Positions 46,668 through 54,315 of a stretch of DNA of 64,000 nucleotides are shown here, piece after piece. A program made the position numbers and the translations under genes. The first letter of the stretch is position 1; every line of letters starts with the position of its first letter. Under the pieces are notes generated by a model. It did not search any database and was not told where the DNA came from. It saw only the letters and a list, made by a program, of their open reading frames with translations. The DNA is taken from contig NZ_CP106679.1 of the NCBI RefSeq assembly GCF_025502585.1, positions 539,001-603,000 of the forward strand, written 5' to 3'. This stretch comes from Reichenbachiella agarivorans (GTDB lineage: Bacteria > Bacteroidota > Bacteroidia > Cytophagales > Cyclobacteriaceae).

Positions 46668-47882
46668 CTACAGTACGGTCAATGGCTCATTGATACGTGA
46701 ACTTAGGTCTTGCATATAGTCAACAAAACCCTCCTCGGTCTTGAAACGCTCGTCAGACAACTCCCAAGCAGCTACAAAACAGAAGGATGGTGATGAAACT
46801 GGAGCTTTCATTTTCATGAAGTACGTTTCAATGACACCCTCACCTTCGTTGGCCGTCTCTCCGTTGGATGCAAACAAATCATTGGACAAAATCAAGCCCA
46901 TACCCATTTTGTCTTGGTTCTCTGTTTGCACGTCGTAGGTAGCGATGTAGTGGCTGTTTCCAGCTTCTCCTGCCAACATTTCTTCGGCATGTTTGTTGAC
47001 CAAGCCAGCAACCCAGGTTACTTTTTGATCCCCTGCCAAAATAATCTGCTCATGAAAGGCATACTGTCCAGCCCAAATAGTGATTCTTTCGGTCACATCT
47101 AGCGCACCCATCGGCGTATCCCAACCCTGATGACGGATGTCAAAAATGGTACGAATAGACCCTTCCACAACTGTCACATATTTGGCAGAAGCGGTATTGC
47201 CCAATCTGATAAGTGAGTCTTCATAAGACATAGCCACACCACCTGCACCTAGGCTATTGCCTACCTTGAGGACATCCATACCCCAGCTATCTAGCTTGTG
47301 ATAATCCTGACCCTTGGTACCAGCCAAGTGTAAAGACATCTCTGTAGTGGTTTTGGCATAAATATCTTTTCCATTTCTGGAGTCGAAATAATTTCTAAAA
47401 CCAACCTTGTCATTTTCCCAAGCAGGGCCTTCCATTTGGTACATCATCGGATAGACCATAGCGATATTGTCCACATGTCTTTCCTCTTCGTCCTTCTCTA
47501 CGAAATTGTCCGCTCGCTCATAGTCCACACCCAAATAAACACGCGTTCTTTGCGTGAACTCAGGATATTCGCTAGTTGTGATCAGCTCCAACTGTTTGGT
47601 CTCCAAACTATCGATACTGACCAAAGCAGCCAATTCGTCCCAGTTGCCGTCCCCATCCAAATCGTCCAACTGTTGCTGCAATGCCACGCCATCTGCAATA
47701 AGCAGAGGCTTTTGTCCTTCAGCCAATACACCCAATTTGGTCACTACAAATTCTCTCGAAAGTACAAGAGGTTCTTCCGCTCTGACAGTCTCCAAAGTAT
47801 TGGTGACTGTCACCCCAATTTTGTCTGGCTGACACCCAGTGATCACTGCGATCACCGTCAGCATGCTCAATATTCGCTTCAT
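46668..47882 (-). CDS. DUF4861-family lipoprotein
   Basis: The 404-residue precursor has a lipoprotein signal (VIAVITGC, Cys17), so it acts in the periplasm or at the outer membrane. The mature part resembles DUF4861 proteins: an N-terminal beta domain with VTVTNTLETVRAEEPLVLSR and a DLDGDGNWDELAAL segment, then a beta-sandwich half with NYFDSRNGKDIYAKTT. DUF4861 genes are frequent next to GH88/GH105 genes in pectin- and uronate-degrading loci, but the activity is unknown to me. The start overlaps the kduD stop by 1 bp (TAATG), so it belongs to the kduI-kduD operon, odd for an exported protein joined to two cytosolic enzymes. Confidence 0.75.
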   Translation of the reverse strand: MKRILSMLTVIAVITGCQPDKIGVTVTNTLETVRAEEPLVLSREFVVTKLGVLAEGQKPLLIADGVALQQQLDDLDGDGNWDELAALVSIDSLETKQLELITTSEYPEFTQRTRVYLGVDYERADNFVEKDEEERHVDNIAMVYPMMYQMEGPAWENDKVGFRNYFDSRNGKDIYAKTTTEMSLHLAGTKGQDYHKLDSWGMDVLKVGNSLGAGGVAMSYEDSLIRLGNTASAKYVTVVEGSIRTIFDIRHQGWDTPMGALDVTERITIWAGQYAFHEQIILAGDQKVTWVAGLVNKHAEEMLAGEAGNSHYIATYDVQTENQDKMGMGLILSNDLFASNGETANEGEGVIETYFMKMKAPVSSPSFCFVAAWELSDERFKTEEGFVDYMQDLSSRINEPLTVL

Positions 47883-48676
47883 TATAGTTCGTTTGCAGGT
47901 TTGCCAATAGTAGCCAAGATACCACCGTCTACATAGATCACCTGTCCGTTTACAAAATCACTTGCTTTGGACGCCAAGAAAACCGCTGCTCCTTCCAGGT
48001 CTGAAGGGTCGCCCCATTTACCTGCAGGTGTTCTGTTGACGATGAAGTCATTGAACGGATGTCCGTCTACTCTGATAGGTGCTGTCTGACTGGTTGCAAA
48101 ATATCCAGGACCAATCCCATTGGTTTGGACATTGTGTCTGGCCCACTCGGTTGCCATGTTTTGCGTCAACATTTTTAGACCTCCTTTTGCGGCAGCATAA
48201 GCCCCTACTGTATTTCTACCTAACTCACTCATCATTGAGCAGATGTTGATGATTTTACCTTGCTTGCGTGCGATCATTCCTTTCACCACCGATTTGGACA
48301 CAATGAACGGACTCACCAAGTCTACTTTGATGACTTGTTCAAAATCCGCCACTTCCATCTCCTCAAGGGGTGTACGCTTGATGATCCCAGCGTTGTTGAC
48401 CAGGATATCGATCGCACCCACTTCGGCTTCTATTTTAGCAACAGCTGCTTTGACTGCTGCTTCATCCGTCACATCAAACTTGTAGCCCTGCACGGTCACA
48501 CCTGCTTTGGCGTATTCTTTGATTGCAAGATCTATTTTCTCTTGTGATGAGTTACCATTGATTACAACTGTGGCTCCTGCTTTGCCTAGTCCCAAAGCCA
48601 TAGCCATTCCTAAACCGTGAGTAGCACCCGTGACAAGCGCTACTTTACCTTTCAGATTAAATAATTCTAAAGACAT
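47882..48676 (-). CDS. kduD: 2-dehydro-3-deoxy-D-gluconate 5-dehydrogenase (SDR)
   Basis: The start MSLELFNLKGKVALVTGATHGLG (48676) gives 264 residues; the frame opens 16 codons earlier inside kduI. Rossmann motif TGATHGLGMA, NNAGIIKRTPLEEM, the catalytic Ser in NICSMMSELG and YAAAK are all in place, and the late RVDGHPFNDFIVNRTPAGKWGDPSDL is characteristic of KduD/gluconate-5-dehydrogenase-like enzymes. It reduces 2,5-diketo-3-deoxygluconate to KDG, the step after KduI. It follows kduI by 7 bp and is coupled to the DUF4861 gene. Confidence 0.9.
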   Translation of the reverse strand: MSLELFNLKGKVALVTGATHGLGMAMALGLGKAGATVVINGNSSQEKIDLAIKEYAKAGVTVQGYKFDVTDEAAVKAAVAKIEAEVGAIDILVNNAGIIKRTPLEEMEVADFEQVIKVDLVSPFIVSKSVVKGMIARKQGKIINICSMMSELGRNTVGAYAAAKGGLKMLTQNMATEWARHNVQTNGIGPGYFATSQTAPIRVDGHPFNDFIVNRTPAGKWGDPSDLEGAAVFLASKASDFVNGQVIYVDGGILATIGKPANEL

Positions 48677-48683
48677 ATTTTTG

Positions 48684-49526
48684 TTATCTAAGTTCTGTAA
48701 TTGGACAAACGTCCATGTCACCATAATCGAGGTTTTCGCCTGCCATTCCCCAAATAAAAGTATAGTTGGATGTACCCGCTCCTGAGTGAATAGACCATGG
48801 TGGTGAGATGACAGCTTGTTCGTTTTGCATCCAGATGTGGCGCGTTTCGTCTGTTTGTCCCATGAAGTGGCACACCGACTGTCCCTGTGGTACTTCTATA
48901 TAAAGGTACACTTCCATTCTTCTGTCATGTACGTGTGATGGCAAAGTATTCCAAACACTACCAGTTTTCAATTCTGTCATACCCATCTGCAACTGGCAAG
49001 TTTCTACAACACTTGCTACGAGCATTTGACATACAGTTCGATGATTGGCAGTTTCCAAAGACCCCAACTCAATTTTGTTGGCTTCAGCTTTGGTGATTTT
49101 TTTGGTTGTAAAGGCCTTGTGTGCTGGAGCCGAATTCAGATAAAATTTCGCTGGTTTGCTGGCATCCTTGCTTGAGAAAACAACTTCTTTAGTTCCCATT
49201 GCCACGTAGAGAGCATCTTTGTATGACAACTCATACGCCACTCCATCTACAGTGATCGTACCTTCACCGCCTACATTGATCACGCCCAGCTCCCTTCTAT
49301 CGAGAAAATGCTCAGCTTTGAGTGGATCGATGGTTTCCAATGTCAAACTACCTTTGACAGGCACCGCTGATCCGGCAATGTATCGATCGTAATGCGTATA
49401 AACCAAAACTACTTCGTCTGGTTGCATCAAATCGTCTATCAAAAATTCTTTCCTTAGTGCATCTGTGTCATATTGTTTGACAGCCTGAGGGCTGGATGCA
49501 TACCTTACTTCATGTCTAGTACTCAT
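48684..49526 (-). CDS. kduI: 5-dehydro-4-deoxy-D-glucuronate isomerase
   Basis: The 280-residue cupin-fold protein has normal KduI length. Its zinc ligands are visible as His198, His200 and Glu205 ([13 protein letters not shown]) and His247 (SIHSGAGT), in register with those of the E. coli enzyme. The family N-terminus ([25 protein letters not shown]) and the end ([10 protein letters not shown]) also match. It converts 5-dehydro-4-deoxyglucuronate, formed spontaneously from unsaturated uronic acid, to 2,5-diketo-3-deoxygluconate. It is the first gene of kduI-kduD-DUF4861 and is divergent from the lacI gene, with a palindromic operator between them. Confidence 0.95.
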   Translation of the reverse strand: MSTRHEVRYASSPQAVKQYDTDALRKEFLIDDLMQPDEVVLVYTHYDRYIAGSAVPVKGSLTLETIDPLKAEHFLDRRELGVINVGGEGTITVDGVAYELSYKDALYVAMGTKEVVFSSKDASKPAKFYLNSAPAHKAFTTKKITKAEANKIELGSLETANHRTVCQMLVASVVETCQLQMGMTELKTGSVWNTLPSHVHDRRMEVYLYIEVPQGQSVCHFMGQTDETRHIWMQNEQAVISPPWSIHSGAGTSNYTFIWGMAGENLDYGDMDVCPITELR

Positions 49527-49571
49527 ATCAAATTATTCTTGTCGTGATCGAAAAAATCAAAAGTAAACAAT

Positions 49572-49593
49572 AAAATACAATCGATTGTATTTT
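49572..49593. promoter_or_regulatory. Palindromic operator between kduI and lacI
   Basis: This is a perfect 22-bp palindrome centred on ATCGAT with the same 18-bp core as the site before dctP (17640-17657). It lies 46 bp from the kduI start and 32 bp from the lacI start, so one site can control both. Confidence 0.78.
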
Positions 49594-49624
49594 TGATGAG
49601 TACAAATTTGAATAAATTGCAGCG

Positions 49625-50642
49625 ATGAAGAAAAAAGTCACCATTCACGACCTAGCAAGGATACTCAATATTGACAGTTCGACCGTATCAAGAGCTCTCG
49701 CAGACAGTCCCAGAGTCAAACAAAAAACCCGTGACTTGATTCAGGCCAAAGCCAAAGAACTCGGGTATTCCCGAAACACCTTAGCGTCTAATCTTCGTTC
49801 ACAAAAAACCCATACCATTGGTGTGATTGTCCCACACATCTCTAGGTTCTTTCTATCCACTGTGATAGCTGGGATAGAAGAAATAGCCTATGAGAAAGGC
49901 TACCGCGTCATCATATGTCAGTCTCTGGATCAGCTGACCCGTGAGCAAGAGATGGTTCGTGCCCTTCTATCTAGTCAGGTGGACGGTATCATACTATCCA
50001 TATCCATGGAGACAGATCAATTCGAACACCTAGAAAGCATTCAAAAACAGGGTATCCCTGTCGTGTTTTTTGACAGAAAATGTGAAGCCATCTTCTGCGA
50101 CCAACATCACCATTGATGATTTCAAAATGGCGTTTGAAGCCACAGAACACCTCATCCAAAATGGTTGTCAACGCATAGCTCATTTTGCAGGGTCGCAAAA
50201 AACCAGCATCTACCGTGACCGCCTCAACGGATACCTCTCGGCCTTAGAAAATCATGGATTGAACAAAAACGACGCAATCATCATAGAGAGTAGACTCAAA
50301 CCTACTGATGGCAAGCGTATGGCCATGGAACTATTGGAAATGTCACCTCGGCCAGATGGTGTCTTCTCCGCCAATGACTTAGCAGCCATCTCTGCCATTC
50401 AAGTGTTTCACGAGCATGATATTCAGATCCCATCTGATATTGCCATCATGGGATTTAGTAACGAGCCACTTGGCGCCTACACCAATCCTCCCTTATCCTC
50501 CGTGAATCAAAACCCCTATTTAATGGGCAAAACAGCTATTGAAAGTTTATTGGATCAGATTGAGAACAAAGCCATGTCTGATGAAAAAATAGAAATTATT
50601 TCAGAAATGATCATAAGGAAGTCTTCTGCAACAAAAAGTTGA
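49625..50642 (+). pseudogene. LacI-family regulator of the kdu genes, split by a frameshift
   Basis: The first frame (49625-50116) encodes the HTH headpiece (MKKKVTIHDLARILNIDSST, then VSRALADSPRV), the hinge and about half of the ligand domain, up to GIPVVFFDR. The rest continues in another frame (NVKPSSATNITIDDFKMAFE to the end at 50642). Removing one A from the AAAA run at 50077-50080 restores one 338-codon gene, the usual LacI length. Either the gene is truly inactivated, or this is a homopolymer sequencing error, or the cells use frameshifting. The intact ligand-domain sequence (EGFFSANDLAAISA-type, FSNEPLGAYTNPPLSSVNQ) argues for recent damage or an error. Its operator is still perfect. 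Confidence 0.85.
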
Positions 50643-50659
50643 TCACCTCAATCCAGAGG

Positions 50660-51523
50660 TTATTTCTTTTGTCCTAGATACAAGGCCAAGATTACCAAAA
50701 CACCTCCTATCACGCTAAAAACACTAAAAGGCTCAGACAGCAAAAAAGTCGCGTAGACAAACCCAAAAATGGGACATAAATACAGCCAGAGAGAGGCGCG
50801 CACTGGGTCTGTTTTGAGCAATCTCAACCAGAGCTGCACGGCAAACACAGAGACAAATACAATCATCCAAAGTTCAGATAACCAAAAACTCACACCAAAC
50901 TCATTGCCCCCTTCGTACATGTACAGCGTCAGTGGCAAAATCAACACTGCCGCGATCAAAGTTTGCCAGCCATTAATAACCATTCGAGGCAACTCCCATT
51001 TCACGGTGGTATAATAAACCGACCCAAATGAATAAGCCAACATACTTAGCCCCAGTAAAACCAAACCTATCCCCGTCACATGACTTGTGTTCAACAAGGG
51101 ATACGAAGCGATAGCCACACCCAATGTGCCTAATAATAAGCTCAAATAGGTCACCAATTTGATTCGACGTTTGGTCCAAAGAGCTGTAATCAAGCTAATG
51201 AGAATTGGGGTCAGTGCAATCAGCAAAGTAGTGATCCCCGCCGCTACGTGCCGCAAAGCCAATACAAACAACCCCAAATAGAGGGCAGTATTGAAAGCAG
51301 AAAAAACAATCAATTGCTTGAACTCCCGTAGTGATGGCAATTGGTTCCGTTGGAAGCCATATCCTATGACCAACAAAAGTCCGCCTGCCAGTACAAATCG
51401 AATATTGAATAGAACCAATGGCTCTACGGTGTACAGTCCAAACTTACCCGCCACAGATGCCGAAGACCACAATAGCGCAAAAAGTAATCCCTGGAGGATA
51501 CCACCCGAAAACCAATTTCTCAT
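50660..51523 (-). CDS. EamA/DMT-family permease
   Basis: The 287-residue protein has ten hydrophobic segments arranged as two five-helix EamA repeats (about 5-135 and 150-285). The first starts GLLFALLWSSASVAGKFGLY and the second ends GFVYATFLLSEPFSVFSVIGGVLVILALYLG. Such drug/metabolite transporters export or import small molecules at the inner membrane, and substrates cannot be read from the sequence. It is convergent with the broken lacI gene, only 17 bp apart. Nothing links it to the sugar pathway. Confidence 0.85.
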   Translation of the reverse strand: MRNWFSGGILQGLLFALLWSSASVAGKFGLYTVEPLVLFNIRFVLAGGLLLVIGYGFQRNQLPSLREFKQLIVFSAFNTALYLGLFVLALRHVAAGITTLLIALTPILISLITALWTKRRIKLVTYLSLLLGTLGVAIASYPLLNTSHVTGIGLVLLGLSMLAYSFGSVYYTTVKWELPRMVINGWQTLIAAVLILPLTLYMYEGGNEFGVSFWLSELWMIVFVSVFAVQLWLRLLKTDPVRASLWLYLCPIFGFVYATFLLSEPFSVFSVIGGVLVILALYLGQKK

Positions 51524-51745
51524 AAGACAGAATAATGTTGAAATGCAAGCACATAGCCGCCACTTCTACCAAACACATGATATGCAAAGTAGTCCTTTCA
51601 TCAATCTGCTTTTAGAAAAATATTAAGCACAAGGCAAACACTCTTAAAGAATTTCAAGAGACTCGGACTTTTCAGTAGAAAATAAGCTAGATCCTCGGAA
51701 AAGCTAATACCTCATTGCGTCGAGTCACCCTGATTTCGGGCGTTA
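51524..51745. other. Intergenic region between EamA and TPM genes
   Basis: About 220 bp between the EamA start and the 3' end of the minus-strand TPM gene. I see no gene, hairpin with T-tract or repeat here that I can support. Confidence 0.3.
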
Positions 51746-52399
51746 TTAGTCTTCGATTCTTATCTCGTCAGACAACTCGTTGGTATCATCTTCACGCACA
51801 ACAAATCCATTCTCCAACAAGAGAGCCTTGCATTTCAGCACAGCGTTGGCGATACCTTTGGCTGTTTGGTCACTTTTGATACCTGCGATTACAAGTCCCA
51901 CGACTTCATTCCAGTCATTTGCTTCAATCTTTGCATTGATCCCTTTGTCTCCGAGTACTTGGACACTTCGCTCCAACTCACTGACATAAATCAAGATGCC
52001 TGTCCGATCAATGGTCGTAAATACCTCCTCCTGCAAAAACATGTCTCTTGCCTTGGTCAAAACTCGGTGAGCAATGACGGTTCTCGGAATAAACCCCAAG
52101 CGAAGGGTGGGAACAATCGCTGGAACTAAAAACCCTAAAGCAACTAGACTCAACAAATAGATGCTGGTGCTGAATATCGTCAAATCCTCAGGCAACAACC
52201 ACAACCAAGACATCGTCCCCATGATCGCCAATCCTGAAACACTCAGTATGGCAGCCAACTTCCAACATGCTTCGAGATAGTCATCACTGGACCTGGCAAA
52301 ATAGATAACAATTTCTCCTGAGGACTCTTTTTCGAGACTTTCGATAGCACTTTTGACAACTGCCTTGTCCTGATCAGAGAATATAAATTTCTTTTTCAT
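51746..52399 (-). CDS. TPM-domain membrane protein
   Basis: The 217-residue protein starts with a short TPM-type segment (DQDKAVVKSAIESLEKESSGEIVIYFAR, about 8-37), followed by two membrane helices (about 47-70 and 77-97). A cytosolic or periplasmic domain comes next with the rest of the TPM pattern (TRTGILIYVSELERSVQVLGDKGI and WNEVVGLVIAGIK). This split form is common next to a glycine-rich TPM protein and LemA in Bacteroidota. TPM domains have been tied to photosystem II repair in plants and to phosphatase-like folds, and the bacterial role is unclear. It is downstream of and 26 bp from the glycine-rich TPM gene. Confidence 0.8.
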   Translation of the reverse strand: MKKKFIFSDQDKAVVKSAIESLEKESSGEIVIYFARSSDDYLEACWKLAAILSVSGLAIMGTMSWLWLLPEDLTIFSTSIYLLSLVALGFLVPAIVPTLRLGFIPRTVIAHRVLTKARDMFLQEEVFTTIDRTGILIYVSELERSVQVLGDKGINAKIEANDWNEVVGLVIAGIKSDQTAKGIANAVLKCKALLLENGFVVREDDTNELSDEIRIED

Positions 52400-52425
52400 T
52401 TGTTTAATCTTAGATTGGAATATTG

Positions 52426-53310
52426 TTACCAGCTGCCCGATGCGCCTCCGCCACCGAATCCTCCGCCACCTCCGGAGAAGCCACCAAAGCCACCTCCACT
52501 GCTACCTCCGAATCCACCACTACCTCCATAGTAGCCTCCTCTTCCACCACCATAGTAGCCTCCACCACCACCACCTCCAGTTCGGCCAATACCAAACAGC
52601 AGTGAGATCACAAAAGCAATGACAGCAAAAATGATACTACCAAATATATAACCCACGGCTATAGCCAAGACAATAGATATTCCTGCCTTAACCCATTTAT
52701 TCTTAAAAAAACTACTGATGATACTGAGTACAAATGCTGCAACCAACACACCACCAAATGACTTTCGATTCCCATTTCCTTTGCTACTAGTGGTTTGTGT
52801 CACAGCAGGCAAATCCTCTCCATCTACCAATTTGACCACTGCATCCACACCAGCATCAATTCCAGAGGTAAACTTCCCATTTCTAAATTCTGGAATAATC
52901 ACATTGTCTACGATGCGCTTGGCGTAGATATCGGGAATCGCTCCTTCCAACCCATATCCAACTTCCAACCTAACTTTTCGGTCATCCTTGGCCACCAATA
53001 TCAGCACGCCATCATCTATTCCCTCTCTGCCCAACTTCCACTCGTCAGCCACTCTGATACCATATTGCTCAATGGTTTCGGGACTTGTGCTAGACACGAT
53101 CAATATACCGATTTGGCTACCTTTGGTCTGTTCAAAAGCCTCCAGTTTTTCTTCTAGGTACCTCGTTTCATATGGCGTAAGTGTAGCTGTCTGATCCGTG
53201 ACACGCTGTTTGAGCTTGGGGATCTCCACATCGTCCTGCGCCCATGCGAAAAACTGCATGGAAACGAAACCTATTAGGACAAAAAGAGTTTTTACATTCG
53301 GGATTTTCAT
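52426..53310 (-). CDS. TPM-domain protein with glycine-rich tail
   Basis: The 294-residue protein has a signal peptide (to about 25), a TPM domain (about 32-155, with VTDQTATLTPYETRYLEEKL, DDGVLILVAKDDRKVRLEVGYGLEG and IIPEFRNGKFTSGI) and two membrane helices (about 178-195 and 200-238). A Gly/Tyr/Ser-rich tail ends in GGGASGSW. This is the YgcG-like form with a low-complexity tail. It is divergent from lemA with a 42-bp gap and is probably co-transcribed with the second TPM gene. Family partners with LemA suggest a joint membrane function of unknown nature. Confidence 0.85.
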   Translation of the reverse strand: MKIPNVKTLFVLIGFVSMQFFAWAQDDVEIPKLKQRVTDQTATLTPYETRYLEEKLEAFEQTKGSQIGILIVSSTSPETIEQYGIRVADEWKLGREGIDDGVLILVAKDDRKVRLEVGYGLEGAIPDIYAKRIVDNVIIPEFRNGKFTSGIDAGVDAVVKLVDGEDLPAVTQTTSSKGNGNRKSFGGVLVAAFVLSIISSFFKNKWVKAGISIVLAIAVGYIFGSIIFAVIAFVISLLFGIGRTGGGGGGGYYGGGRGGYYGGSGGFGGSSGGGFGGFSGGGGGFGGGGASGSW

Positions 53311-53352
53311 TGCGGCTAAAATACTTAGATTTGTCGCCTAATCAATAATAAC

Positions 53353-53946
53353 ATGAGTAAAAAGTCATTAATCATCATTGGAGTCATTGTTCTGGCAATA
53401 TTCCTGATTTACAGCAATATCAAAGGAACCTTCAACGGCATGAACCGTGCAGACCAAAGCGTCAAAGCACAATGGGCCAAAGTAGAATCACAATACCAGC
53501 GCAGATCAGATTTGATCCCTAACCTGGTGAGTGTGGTCAAAGGATATGCGGAACACGAAAAGAGTACATTGGAAGCTGTCATCAATGCCAGAGCCAAAGC
53601 GACCAGTACCAACATTGATGCTTCCAAGCTAGATGCGTCTTCAATCCAAAAGTTCCAAGAGGCACAGGGCGAATTGTCATCTGCGATTTCGAGATTATTA
53701 GTATCCGTTGAGAGGTATCCTGATCTCAAAGCCAACCAAAACTTCTCGGAGCTACAGGCACAACTAGAAGGTACCGAAAACAGAATCGCTGTTGAGCGCA
53801 ACCGCTTCAATGACGAAGTGAAGGGCTACAACGTCCTCGTGACGGAGTTCCCTGGTAGAATCTACGCAGGTATTTTCGGATTCACCGAAAAAGGATATTT
53901 CCAAGCTGATGCTGGATCAGAGAAAGCACCAAAGGTGGAATTTTAA
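53353..53946 (+). CDS. lemA: LemA-family protein
   Basis: The 197-residue protein has one N-terminal membrane helix (about 5-22) followed by a helical-bundle LemA domain: NRADQSVKAQWAKVESQYQRR, DLIPNLVSVVKGYAEHEKSTLE, a YPDLKANQNFSELQAQLEGTENRIA signature, and the conserved YNVLVTEFPGRIYAGIFGF. It is a normal-length member. LemA proteins are anchored at the inner membrane and of unclear function. The gene is divergent from the two TPM genes rather than in the more common same-strand order. A strong hairpin follows. Confidence 0.93.
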   Translation: MSKKSLIIIGVIVLAIFLIYSNIKGTFNGMNRADQSVKAQWAKVESQYQRRSDLIPNLVSVVKGYAEHEKSTLEAVINARAKATSTNIDASKLDASSIQKFQEAQGELSSAISRLLVSVERYPDLKANQNFSELQAQLEGTENRIAVERNRFNDEVKGYNVLVTEFPGRIYAGIFGFTEKGYFQADAGSEKAPKVEF

Positions 53947-53973
53947 CTACTAACAAAACTTTTCCCCAATTAA

Positions 53974-54012
53974 AAAATGGCCTCAAGAAATACAACCTCT
54001 TGAGGCCATTTT
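53974..54012 (+). terminator. Terminator after lemA
   Basis: This is a perfect 15-bp inverted repeat (arms 53974-53988 and 53998-54012, 9-nt loop) with A-run before and TTTT after, 28 nt after the lemA stop codon. Confidence 0.9.
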
Positions 54013-54315
54013 CATTTCCTCCTATTAATAAAAAACACCTCCCCCCTTTCTTACTGAGAAGTAAACAAATTCTATTAAATATAACTATAATCCAATTTAA
54101 CACCTTCAAAAACAACCATATACATTTGTCTATATTTATTTTATTCAAAAAATATAAAATATACCGATCGTAATAAATTCATATTCAACAACATACAATT
54201 TCTCCACTAGCAAAGCATCATTTCCACTGATATCTGTCATTTTAAAAGAATAACCAACCATGTAAATTACGCACGTATTTCCCGCGTAAATACTGTTTAA
54301 CTTTTAACACTTCAC
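54013..54315. other. AT-rich intergenic region before the giant secreted protein gene
   Basis: About 300 bp with very high A+T. I see no gene. The segment ACGCACGTATTTCCCGCGTA at about 54267-54287 is the only GC-rich part and lies about 30-50 bp before the start codon; it may be part of the promoter or leader. Confidence 0.3.

Noticed and set aside
52423-52605. Ser/Thr- and His-rich open frames over the glycine-rich tail of the TPM gene
   Set aside because: They are antisense or frame-shifted readings of a GGX-repeat coding stretch, which stays open in several frames by composition.
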